Assembly: GCA_002238485.1 (NCBI GenBank)
Contig: MPMG01000012.1
Span: forward strand, 1-64,000
DNA length: 64,000 bases
Direction: 5' to 3'
From: Chloroflexi bacterium bin20
Lineage (GTDB): Bacteria > Chloroflexota > Anaerolineae > Aggregatilineales > Phototrophicaceae
This document shows positions 18,431-25,967 of the stretch, one piece after another (positions within the stretch are counted from its first letter, which is position 1; every line of letters starts with the position of its first letter). The position numbers were made by a program, and so were the translations under genes. The notes under the pieces were generated by a model that saw only the letters and a program-made list of their open reading frames with translations, was not told where the DNA came from and did not search any database.

Positions 18431-18916
18431 TTTTGCCACAGAGGCACAGAGGCACAGAGGCAAAGAGGAAGAATCTCATAAAACCAAACGCTTTATGCCA
18501 TTTCGGAGCACAGCCACATTGAAGTTTATCAGCAGACCGATCGGCGACTCGGTTATCCGCAGATAGCTCAACAACTGCGCTTTATGAACGGGCAGAATTT
18601 CTTTAACGGATTTCAGTTCAAGGACGACTATGTCTTCTACCACCAGATCGAGTCGGTAGGAGCCTATAGTGTGCCCTCTGTATGTAACCTCAACAGCCTT
18701 TTGCTGTTCAAACTTGAGTTGCCTCTCTGTCAACTCAATGCAGAGCGCGTCTTCGTACAACTGTTCCAAGAGTCCTGGCCCAAGCGAGCGATGTACATCT
18801 ATAGCTGCGCCGATGATTTCGTGAGTAAGCGTTTTGTGTTTAATTTCGTGATATTTGCTCATGCCCGAAATGTCTTCTATAACCTTCCTCTGTGCCTCTG
18901 CGCCTCTGTGGCAAAA
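18431..18916. mobile_element. 486-bp unit: GxxExxY gene between 30-bp inverted repeats
   Basis: 18431-18460 (starting TTTTGCCACAGAGGC) and the reverse complement of 18887-18916 match at 29 of 30 positions. The only gene inside is the GxxExxY CDS. The unit interrupts the men operon between menF and menD. The repeats are copies of the family C sequence also found elsewhere (for example 56659-56690), so this could be a mobilisable unit or a product of repeat-mediated recombination. There is no transposase. Confidence 0.55.
18476..18862 (-). CDS. GxxExxY family protein (PF13366)
   Basis: 128 residues. The family-defining G-x-x-E-x-x-Y appears as GLLEQLYEDAL, followed by QKAVEVTYRGHTIGSYRLDLVVEDIVVLELKSV. 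The last part has the D...ExK arrangement of a PD-(D/E)XK nuclease-like fold (D in YRLDLVV, E and K in LELKS). No biochemical role is established for the family, and nuclease activity is inference. Lower GC than its menaquinone neighbours and flanking inverted repeats argue that it was acquired. Confidence 0.85.
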   Translation of the reverse strand: MSKYHEIKHKTLTHEIIGAAIDVHRSLGPGLLEQLYEDALCIELTERQLKFEQQKAVEVTYRGHTIGSYRLDLVVEDIVVLELKSVKEILPVHKAQLLSYLRITESPIGLLINFNVAVLRNGIKRLVL

Positions 18917-18934
18917 CCTTTGTGCCTTTGTGGT

Positions 18935-20296
18935 TTATATACTTATTTTATTCGACGACTCCGCGTGCGCGTCGAGCATGGGGCGGAGCTTGAGCGCTGT
19001 CTCGTCCCATTCGGCTTGGGCTTGGCTGCGAGCGACGATGCCTGCGCCGGCGTAGATCCAGGCGCGTGCCTCCTGCGCTACAGCCGAGCGAATCGCCACC
19101 GCGAATTGCCCATCCAGCTGCGCATCCAGCCAGCCGACTGGCGCGCCATACCAGCCTCGTGGGATGGGCTCGAGCTGGCGGATTAGCTGCAGCGCATTGT
19201 GCCGCGGGTCGCCACCCAGGGCGGGCGTCGGATGCAAGGCGCTGGCCAGGGGCAGCAAACCAGACGCCACTTTCAGCCGGGCGTGGATGGGACTGTGCAA
19301 GTGCTGGATATGGCGCAGCTTGCGCAGGCGCAGTTGCCGGATGTCCAGCGACTGGACCAGCGGAGAGAGGCGATCGCAGATTCTGTCGACGACGACTTGC
19401 TGTTCGCTGCGGTCTTTATCGCTTTGCAGCAGGCGCTCACCCAGCTGCTCGTCTTCCGCTGTGCTTGCGCCGCGTTTGATGCTGCCAGCCAGCGCCATGC
19501 TGCGCAACTGTCGCCCGTTGACGGCTGCCAGCAACTCGGGCGAAGCGCCATAAAAAGCATAGCGCGGACGCGGCTCGAACAGGAAGCGGTAACAATCGCT
19601 ATAGTTCTTTGCCAGATAGCGAAGGATGGGCAGCAGTTGTACAGGGCCGTCAAAGCGCAATTCGGCCGCGCGTGAAAGCACCACCTTGTTCAGCTCGCCC
19701 GCATGAATGCTGCCGCGCGCCCGTTCGATCATGCGCGTCCAGGCAGCCAGGCTCATGGGATAGTCGATATCCAGCAGGCGACTTTGTTGCTGGTCGCGCC
19801 GCGGGCGATAGTCTCGCAACTGGGCGATCTTCGTCTGCAGCGCCGCTTCCAGCGCTTTCTTCATGGCAGCTGGCGCTTCGTCTGTCGGGATCTGCGCGTT
19901 GATGGTGAGCCAAGTTTCGTTCTGGGCGCGTGCCAGCTGATAATGCGGCAGCACAAACCAGGCTGGCGTATAGATCGACCAGGTATTGTCGGGCGTGAAG
20001 TCGTGGCGAAAGGCGAATCCGCCGAACAAGCGCGGACCTGACATAGATGGCGAATTGTCTGCTTGCATGGCGTCTGCAAACAAGGCGCGGGCATCGCGGC
20101 TGATGTTGTCGAAGCGCGCATCGCCCCAGGCGAATAATTCGGCGGCGCTGCCGGCTCCAGCCAGTTCCAGCGAGCCATCGGCAGACGCCCAGGCAAAGCG
20201 TGCTTGTCCATCGTGCGCTGCCAAAAAGTCCTGCAGCGCGATGCCCGGGCAGGGCAGGCTGCAGCTGAGCAGGCGCTCGCTCGGCGGAATTTGCAT
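18935..20296 (-). CDS. menF: Isochorismate synthase
   Basis: 453 residues from the ATG at 20296, which begins 2 nt after the TetR stop. Chorismate-binding domain in the C-terminal 270 residues: KVVLSRAAEL, ALAGSIKRGAS, HLHSPIHARL, LHPTPALGGDPR, RGWYGAPVGWLDA and the final IYAGAGIVARSQAQAEWDET. It converts chorismate to isochorismate, the first committed step to menaquinone. The last codons (KISI, stop) run into a family C repeat, so the native C-terminus may have been altered slightly. Confidence 0.93.
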   Translation of the reverse strand: MQIPPSERLLSCSLPCPGIALQDFLAAHDGQARFAWASADGSLELAGAGSAAELFAWGDARFDNISRDARALFADAMQADNSPSMSGPRLFGGFAFRHDFTPDNTWSIYTPAWFVLPHYQLARAQNETWLTINAQIPTDEAPAAMKKALEAALQTKIAQLRDYRPRRDQQQSRLLDIDYPMSLAAWTRMIERARGSIHAGELNKVVLSRAAELRFDGPVQLLPILRYLAKNYSDCYRFLFEPRPRYAFYGASPELLAAVNGRQLRSMALAGSIKRGASTAEDEQLGERLLQSDKDRSEQQVVVDRICDRLSPLVQSLDIRQLRLRKLRHIQHLHSPIHARLKVASGLLPLASALHPTPALGGDPRHNALQLIRQLEPIPRGWYGAPVGWLDAQLDGQFAVAIRSAVAQEARAWIYAGAGIVARSQAQAEWDETALKLRPMLDAHAESSNKISI

Positions 20297-20298
20297 GG

Positions 20299-20883
20299 CT
20301 AGCGGTAGTCGACGCTCTTCAGTAGCAAAGGCAGCAGCGCGCCCATAATTTCTTCCTTGCTGGGTTCGCCCGTGTAGACCCACTGGATGACAACATTGTA
20401 GATTGCGCCCATCCAGGCATGCGCCACGATCTGCGTGTTGACCGGGGCGATCGAACCGTCGGCGATCGCTTCGTCCAGGTAGGTTTGGATCAACTGGGCA
20501 AAGCGGTCGTTGACTTCCAGGCGCTTGCGTTCGAAGACGCTGCCCAAGCCGACCGCTTGTACCAGCAGCAGCTTGGCGGGCCTGCGATATCTGCCGAAAG
20601 TTTCCAGCACAGCTTCAAGCGCGGCGCGGACTCGCTGAATGCCCGGCGCTTGTTGGTCGATGGCTTCTTTGGCGCGGCGTTCGATCAAGTCTGCAAATTG
20701 GTCGACCAAAGCGATGAAGAGTTGCTCTTTGTTGGGAAAGTGGAAGTAAATGCTGCCCTTGCTGATGCCCCCTTTCGCCACGATCTCGTCCAGCTTGGTA
20801 TCGTGAAAGCCCTTGGCGCTAAAGATAGTGAGCGCGGCATCCAATATGCGCTCGCGGGTGGGCGGACGAGCAGGGCTGTCCAT
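20299..20883 (-). CDS. TetR/AcrR family transcriptional regulator
   Basis: 194 residues. N-terminal TetR helix-turn-helix: ILDAALTIFSAKGFHDTKLDEIVAKGGISKGSIYFHFPNKEQL (residues about 13-55 in continuous pattern). The C-terminal part is an all-helical ligand domain with two typical final helices. The gene directly precedes menF by 2 nt, so regulator and pathway are probably one transcript. A perfect palindrome at 20893-20914, just upstream of the start, is the obvious operator for autoregulation. The inducer is unknown; fatty-acid-type regulators have similar sequences. Confidence 0.92.
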   Translation of the reverse strand: MDSPARPPTRERILDAALTIFSAKGFHDTKLDEIVAKGGISKGSIYFHFPNKEQLFIALVDQFADLIERRAKEAIDQQAPGIQRVRAALEAVLETFGRYRRPAKLLLVQAVGLGSVFERKRLEVNDRFAQLIQTYLDEAIADGSIAPVNTQIVAHAWMGAIYNVVIQWVYTGEPSKEEIMGALLPLLLKSVDYR

Positions 20884-20892
20884 AGACGCTCA

Positions 20893-20914
20893 CAATACTG
20901 ACTGGTCAGTATTG
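20893..20914. promoter_or_regulatory. TetR operator palindrome
   Basis: Arms CAATACTGAC and GTCAGTATTG are exactly inverted around a 2-nt centre (TG). The core TGAC-TG-GTCA is the form commonly bound by TetR-family repressors. It is 9 bp upstream of the TetR start codon and would repress the TetR-menF transcript. Confidence 0.8.
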
Positions 20915-20986
20915 TCCAGTCTATCAGCTATTCACATGTTTGGCTAGCGCAAATCGGCGACGCCGGGCGAGCAGCGCGGCAGCTAT

Positions 20987-21427
20987 CTAGTCTGCGCTGG
21001 CGCGGCAGGTAAGCGAGCCGATAGCGAGACCCAAGCCGGCTGGCAGCCAAGCCCAGGCGTCAAAGAAGTGCTTGATAATCTGCACGATGATGTTGTCCTC
21101 CGGCGTCACATTGATGCCGTCTCCCACCGCGCTGCGAATGATGAAAAGAATGACCGCTGCGATGAGCCCGGCAACGATGCCTGCCACGATGCTGCCGACA
21201 ATATGCGCTGGCGCCTGCGCCTCTTTCGCATTCTCGGCGATCTGTGTGGCAACTTTGGGTCCAGCCCGAAATGAGCTGAGGTAGATCGTGCCCATCACCA
21301 AGCCAAAGAGCAGGTCATTGCGAGTTACCAAGCCCGCAATGGCAACGATCACCAGGGCGGTGATGGTCATAATCCCGTGACTGTGTTGGCGTAGATCCGC
21401 GTGCGCGTCTTTCGTATTTTCGGTCAT
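20987..21427 (-). CDS. Membrane protein of unknown function, four helices
   Basis: 146 residues with an acidic, His-containing N-terminus (about 18 residues) and hydrophobic segments at about 19-35, 38-54, 78-102 and 122-138. There is a soluble stretch RAGPKVATQIAENAKEAQ between helices 2 and 3. No family recognised. It is flanked by about 100 bp on the TetR side and about 300 bp on the other, with no partner. Codon use resembles the chromosomal genes. Confidence 0.65.
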   Translation of the reverse strand: MTENTKDAHADLRQHSHGIMTITALVIVAIAGLVTRNDLLFGLVMGTIYLSSFRAGPKVATQIAENAKEAQAPAHIVGSIVAGIVAGLIAAVILFIIRSAVGDGINVTPEDNIIVQIIKHFFDAWAWLPAGLGLAIGSLTCRASAD

Positions 21428-21727
21428 AATTGCATGCTCCTGACATAGTACGAATAAAGAATTGCTGGAAGTTGATCGTGTCGCCTGAATAGGCTCGACG
21501 CCTGGATTGTAACACAGCCTATGGTGTGACGGTCATTGTCTGCGCGAGCAACAAGGGTGGAGAGGATTGAACTCCAACAGGATCAGCGCGGGAAACAGCC
21601 TGTCATATTGAACAGAACCCCGACTTGATCAACAGACGCGGCCGCAAGGTACTTCCCTTCTCATCTTGTGGGACAAGAGGTCGGGGGCTGGCTATACTCT
21701 GAGCGACATACGAGAGGTAAATTCACC
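21428..21727. other. 300-bp gap, nothing recognised
   Basis: It lies between divergent starts of the four-helix protein and the deaminase. It must hold both promoters. I see no repeat-family copy, tRNA or clear palindrome. GAGAGG at 21711-21716 is the deaminase ribosome-binding site. Confidence 0.5.
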
Positions 21728-22114
21728 ATGGACGAATTCATGCGAATAGCTATCGACGAGGCGCGCGCCACCAAAGCGGAAGGCGGCAGTCCATTTGGCG
21801 CGGCACTGGTGCGCGGTGGACAGGTCATCGGACGCGGACGCAACAAGATGATTCAAAACAACGATCCGCTCAGCCACGGCGAGATGGAAGCGATCAAGGC
21901 GGCCGGTTTGCAAGACAGCTATGCCGATACCGTGCTGTACACCAGCGCCTTTCCTTGTTTGATGTGCGCCGGCGCCATCGCGCGATACCAAATCCCGCGC
22001 GTCATCATCGGCGCAAGCTGGTCTCATAATGACCCTTCGCGCGAATTCATGCAGGCGCATGGCATTGAACTGGTCGAGCTGCGGCTGACGGAATGTTATG
22101 CGCTGGTGGAATAG
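21728..22114 (+). CDS. Cytosine/guanine deaminase-type nucleoside deaminase
   Basis: 128 residues from an ATG with GAGAGG upstream. Zinc deaminase signature HGE at residues 50-52 (His ligand, catalytic Glu) and PCLMC at residues 76-80 (two Cys ligands). The segments GGSPFGAALVRGGQVIGRGRNK and YTSAFPCLMCAGAI resemble yeast-type cytosine deaminase and guanine deaminase proteins rather than tRNA adenosine deaminase. Substrate not certain. The end overlaps the convergent histidine kinase gene by 19 bp. Confidence 0.85.
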   Translation: MDEFMRIAIDEARATKAEGGSPFGAALVRGGQVIGRGRNKMIQNNDPLSHGEMEAIKAAGLQDSYADTVLYTSAFPCLMCAGAIARYQIPRVIIGASWSHNDPSREFMQAHGIELVELRLTECYALVE

Positions 22115-23358
22115 GGCGGCTGTGGCAGGGTGAAGCTGAAGGTCGTGCCCTTGTCATGGCTGCTGGTCGCCCAGATGCGTCCGCCGTGCGCTTCGATAAA
22201 ACCGCGCGCGATCGCCAAACCCAGGCCAGTGCCACGAGCGCCATCTTGCGCCTGTGCTCGCGAGCCTTCGCCACGATAGAAGCTCTCGAACAAGCGAGGC
22301 AGCACATTTCTTGGGATGAATGCGCCGCTGTTGTGAATGTCGATGCAGATGCCGCCCTCTGTCTGCCAGGCGCGCAGGGTGACGCTTTCGCCACTGGCGC
22401 TGTATTTGATGGCGTTGTCCACCAGATTGCTCAGCACGCGCTGGATTTTGTCCGGCGCCATCTGGATGACATCCACATCATTTTCCACCTTGCCTTGCAG
22501 CGTGATGTCATTTTGCCGCGCTTGGCGGTGCATGCTGCCCAAGGTGTCGGAAATCAGATCGCGGATTGAAGCGCTTTGCCAATTCAGGTTCAAATGACCG
22601 ACATCCAGCTGCGCCAACGCGAACAGATCGTCGATCAACGCGGTCAGATGCTCGATTTCGGCGCGGCTGCCCGTCAGATAACGTTGCACGGTCGCTTCAT
22701 CGCTGACGACGCCGTCTTGCAGCGCCTCGATCATCACAGCCAGCGAAGCCAGCGGCGTACGCAGATCGTGCGATACCCAGGCGGTCAGGTCGCGCCGAGT
22801 CTGCTCTAGTTCGGCTTTTTGCGCTTCGACTTCGCCCAGCTTCTGCGCCATCTGGTTGAAGGTATCCGCCAGCTGAGCAATTTCGTCATTGCCGCTGATA
22901 TCCAGGCGTACGCTGAAATCTTGCCGAGCCAGCGAACTGGTGGCATCACTGAGCTTTGACAGGCGGTCGGTCATGGTCTTCGAGGCGAAGAAGCCGATGC
23001 TCAATGCCGACAACCCTGCGAAGACGAGCAGAAGCGATGTCAGCGCCAGGTAGTGCATCTGGATGAAGGTGAAGCGCGCGATGACCCATACATTCAAGAA
23101 GATCATCAGCACCAGCAGGGCGATGACCATCCAGATCGCCCAGCGCAGACTGCGGAACCATTCCAACACGCCCAGCCGATACAAGGCGTAGGACAAGAAG
23201 GAACTGCTGATGCCAGTAATGATCATGAAGGCGACCAACTGCTGCACCTCGTTGCCGGGCAGATCGAACATGATCAGTTCGCTGAACAACGTGCCGGCGA
23301 TGGGGATGACCAACAAGCTGAGGAAGATGAGGGCGGGGTGGCGCGGCAGTCGGGCCAT
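22096..23358 (-). CDS. Sensor histidine kinase (HAMP, HisKA, HATPase)
   Basis: 420 residues. Four hydrophobic segments in the first 125 residues, a HAMP linker (MTDRLSKLSDATSSL...), HisKA with the phosphoacceptor in WVSHDLRTPLASL (about residue 197), N-box NLVDNAIKYSASG and G2 GTGLGLAIARGF. There is no large extracytoplasmic sensor domain, so the signal may be membrane-borne. It starts 5 nt after the response regulator stop. The pair is a standard OmpR-class two-component system; its targets are unknown. Confidence 0.93.
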   Translation of the reverse strand: MARLPRHPALIFLSLLVIPIAGTLFSELIMFDLPGNEVQQLVAFMIITGISSSFLSYALYRLGVLEWFRSLRWAIWMVIALLVLMIFLNVWVIARFTFIQMHYLALTSLLLVFAGLSALSIGFFASKTMTDRLSKLSDATSSLARQDFSVRLDISGNDEIAQLADTFNQMAQKLGEVEAQKAELEQTRRDLTAWVSHDLRTPLASLAVMIEALQDGVVSDEATVQRYLTGSRAEIEHLTALIDDLFALAQLDVGHLNLNWQSASIRDLISDTLGSMHRQARQNDITLQGKVENDVDVIQMAPDKIQRVLSNLVDNAIKYSASGESVTLRAWQTEGGICIDIHNSGAFIPRNVLPRLFESFYRGEGSRAQAQDGARGTGLGLAIARGFIEAHGGRIWATSSHDKGTTFSFTLPQPPYSTSA

Positions 23359-23363
23359 GTCGC

Positions 23364-24083
23364 CTAGCCTGGCGCTTCGAACTTGTAGCCGACGCCCCAG
23401 ACTGTCTGGATGTAGTCGGGCTGGCTGGGGTTGCGCTCCAGTTTCTCGCGAAGGCGGCGTACATGCACCGTGACCGTGCTCTCATCGCCATAAAATTGAT
23501 AGCCCCAGACTTGGTCGAGCAGCTGCCTGCGGCTGAATACCTGGCTTGGATTGCGCATGAAAAACGCTAACAGGTCGAATTCCTTGGCGGTAAGCGTCAG
23601 TTGTCCGCCATCGACTCTGGCTGCGCGCCGAGCGGGATCGAGCCATACGCCACCGACAGTGATCGCCTGGTCACCTGTGGCCTTCGCTGTTGGGCTGGAA
23701 CGGCGCAAAACCGCTTTGACCCGTGCTACCAGCTCGCGCGGGCTGAATGGCTTGGTGAGGTAGTCGTCCGCGCCCAACTCCAAGCCTGCCACACGGTCGA
23801 CTTCGCTGGTGCGCGCTGTCAACAGGATGATGGGAATATCGCCGGCCGCGCGCAGTGGGCTGAAGTCGCTGTGCTGTCGCAGGCGGCGCGTGATGGCGAA
23901 TCCGTCTGTGCCCGGCAGCATCACATCCAGCACGATCAGGTCGGGTCGCTCCTCGTGTAGCAGTGACAGCGCCTGAGGACCGGTCTCGGCTTCCGATACG
24001 GCGTAGCCTTCCAACTCGAGATAGCGCCGGGCGACTTCGCGGATGGTGCGTTCGTCATCGACGACGAGGATGTGTCCTGGCAT
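23364..24083 (-). CDS. OmpR/PhoB-family response regulator
   Basis: 239 residues. Receiver domain with acidic pocket DDE (residues 9-11), phosphoacceptor D53 in VLDVMLPGTDG, Thr in ILLTAR and Lys in YLTKPFSPREL. The C-terminal winged helix has LTAKEFDLLAFFMRNPSQVFSRRQLLDQVWG and VTVHVRRLREKLE. It probably regulates its own operon or cell-envelope genes. First gene of the two-gene operon with the kinase. Confidence 0.95.
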   Translation of the reverse strand: MPGHILVVDDERTIREVARRYLELEGYAVSEAETGPQALSLLHEERPDLIVLDVMLPGTDGFAITRRLRQHSDFSPLRAAGDIPIILLTARTSEVDRVAGLELGADDYLTKPFSPRELVARVKAVLRRSSPTAKATGDQAITVGGVWLDPARRAARVDGGQLTLTAKEFDLLAFFMRNPSQVFSRRQLLDQVWGYQFYGDESTVTVHVRRLREKLERNPSQPDYIQTVWGVGYKFEAPG

Positions 24084-24220
24084 AGCTGTTGAGCCTCCGC
24101 TGGCTGTATTGTAGCGGATTTTCTGTGAGCATTCTCTTCAACAACCCATCTGTGTCCTCTGCGCACTCTGTGGTTTAATCCAGGCAAATTGACAACCAGA
24201 ATTCCAATGAGGCATCTACC

Positions 24221-25600
24221 ATGTCCGACACGATCCAGAACGCCATCGACTACCTGCAGGAAACGCGCGACAACATGCTGGAAGATTACAAGCAGTTGCT
24301 GCGTTTCGCATCGATTGGCGCGGACCCCGCCCATGCCGATGATGTACAAGCCTGCGCCGACTGGATTGTAGCCGAGCTGCGCGCGCTTGGTTTTGACAAT
24401 TGCGAAGCCGTTGCCACCGGTGGGCACCCGGTCGTTTATGGCGAATGGCTGCGAGCCGGCGCCGACAAACCGACCGTGCTGGTGTATGCCCACTACGATG
24501 TGCAGCCGGTCGATCCGCTGCCGCTGTGGGACAGTGAGCCTTTTACAGGCACGATCCGCGATGGGCGCATGTATGCGCGTGGGGCCAGCGACAACAAAGC
24601 CGGCGTCTGGGGCAATCTCAAAACGTTGGAAGCGCTGCTGCGGGCAAATGGCGAACTGCCAGTCAATGTCAAGATCATGTTCGAGGGCGAAGAAGAATCC
24701 GGCTCGCCCAGCATTGAAGCCTTTGTGACCGCCAACAAAGAGCGACTGAGCGCCGATGTGCTGCTGAATTGCGATGGTGATCTGCAGCCCGATGCGCCGC
24801 AGCTCGTCTATGCCGGGCGAGGCATCGTCAGCGCCGAGGTGCGCGTAAATGGTCCCAGCGCCGATATCCACTCGGGGCTGTATGGAGGCATCGTGCAAAA
24901 CCCGTTGCATGTGGCTGGCAAGATCATCGGCAGCTTGCACGACGACGCGGGGCTCGTTTGCCTGCCCGGTTATTATGATGCCCTGCAAGAAGCCAGCAAG
25001 AGCGAAAAAGCGCGAATCGCCGCCGGTTTTGATGCCGACTCGCTGAGCGAAAATGCGGGACTGTCGCAATTTTGGGGCGAAAGCATCGCGCCCGCTGCGG
25101 AACGCGCCACGGTCTACCCTACGCTGGATGTCAATGGCATGTGGGGCGGCTATCAGGGACCGGGCAGCAAGACGATCATTCCTGCCGAAGCCGGCTTCAA
25201 AGTCACCATGCGGCTCGCGCCCGACCAGGACCCGACGGTCGTATCGCAGCAGCTCAAAAACCATGTCGAGAGCTTCGCCACGGATAGCGTGTCGGTCGCA
25301 TGCACAATCGGCGAAGAGGCTTGGTACTTCCAGCTGGATATGGAAGGACCCTGGCTGGAAGCGGTGCAATCAGCCATTGCAGACACGCATGGACAGCGCG
25401 CCCAGTTGGTGCGCACGGGCGGCAGCATTCCGATCCTGGGCGTCTTCAATCGGCTGATCGGTTTGCCCATCACGGCTTTTGCGTATGGGCACGGCGAAGG
25501 CATCCACTCGCCCAACGAGTATCTGGATATCGACAGCTTCTGCAGCGGGCTGGAAGCGGGACTGCGGCTTTTTCACAATTTGGGCGCGGTGGAGCTGTAG
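24221..25600 (+). CDS. M20 family metallopeptidase (dipeptidase type)
   Basis: 459 residues. Zinc-binding features of M20/ArgE-DapE enzymes: VYAHYDVQPVDP (first His and the Asp two residues on), GASDNKAGV (bridging Asp), EGEEESGSP (catalytic Glu and metal Glu), NCDGD, and the late AYGHGEGIHSPNEY (His ligand). An M20 dimerisation domain is inserted at about 195-350. Length and sequence fit the CNDP-like dipeptidase group that cleaves small peptides in the cytoplasm. It is monocistronic between repeat-containing gaps. Confidence 0.9.
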   Translation: MSDTIQNAIDYLQETRDNMLEDYKQLLRFASIGADPAHADDVQACADWIVAELRALGFDNCEAVATGGHPVVYGEWLRAGADKPTVLVYAHYDVQPVDPLPLWDSEPFTGTIRDGRMYARGASDNKAGVWGNLKTLEALLRANGELPVNVKIMFEGEEESGSPSIEAFVTANKERLSADVLLNCDGDLQPDAPQLVYAGRGIVSAEVRVNGPSADIHSGLYGGIVQNPLHVAGKIIGSLHDDAGLVCLPGYYDALQEASKSEKARIAAGFDADSLSENAGLSQFWGESIAPAAERATVYPTLDVNGMWGGYQGPGSKTIIPAEAGFKVTMRLAPDQDPTVVSQQLKNHVESFATDSVSVACTIGEEAWYFQLDMEGPWLEAVQSAIADTHGQRAQLVRTGGSIPILGVFNRLIGLPITAFAYGHGEGIHSPNEYLDIDSFCSGLEAGLRLFHNLGAVEL

Positions 25601-25649
25601 GTGTTTGATGTTTGAATCACGAATCGTTGCGGGAAAGTCAAACGAATCG

Positions 25650-25715
25650 TAAGCAAAAAGACACAAAGGGCACTGAGGGTGGTGTAGGGGCGAGACTTGC
25701 CTCGCCCGCATTCCA
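25650..25715. repeat. Family C plus family B repeats
   Basis: AAAAAGACACAAAGGGCACTGAG (degenerate family C, 25655-25677), then TGTAGGGGCGAGACTTGCC and CTCGCCCGC (family B, 25683-25711). The same C-then-B order occurs at 56625-56731. Confidence 0.7.
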
Positions 25716-25719
25716 TCCT

Positions 25720-25941
25720 TCAAATCAACAAGCCCAGCGCGACAAAAGCCAGACCTGCCAGCGCGAATCCCCAGGCAGATCGTTTGGTCTTCGCATCCCA
25801 GGCTGTTGTGCGCTCGGGATTGTCGGCACGCCAGCGCGGCTCCAGCGAATAGAGCCGCCACACCCAATCGCGCCGCCACAGGCACATGCCGCTCAATACC
25901 CAAAAGGCGATGCCACCCAGTATCAGCATCCAGTCGCCCAC
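25720..25941 (-). CDS. Small two-helix membrane protein (hypothetical)
   Basis: 73 residues. Hydrophobic segments at about 5-21 and 55-72 enclose a polar loop with WRRDWVWRLYSLEPRWRADNPERT. The tryptophan-arginine-rich loop and size resemble small DUF6199-like membrane proteins, but I do not claim membership. It starts 26 bp downstream of the dehydrogenase stop on the same strand, so it may be the distal gene of that transcript. Confidence 0.6.
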   Translation of the reverse strand: MGDWMLILGGIAFWVLSGMCLWRRDWVWRLYSLEPRWRADNPERTTAWDAKTKRSAWGFALAGLAFVALGLLI

Positions 25942-25967
25942 AGCAGCTTGCCTCCGCGCCGATTCGC

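Noticed and set aside
18410..18463. N-terminal extension of MenD (PLCLCASVAKALASV) from a TTG
   Set aside because: It is a direct translation of family C repeat DNA and has no counterpart in MenD proteins.
21541..21660. Possible tRNA in the gap before the deaminase
   Set aside because: No acceptor stem pairing and no TTC-arm consensus could be fitted.
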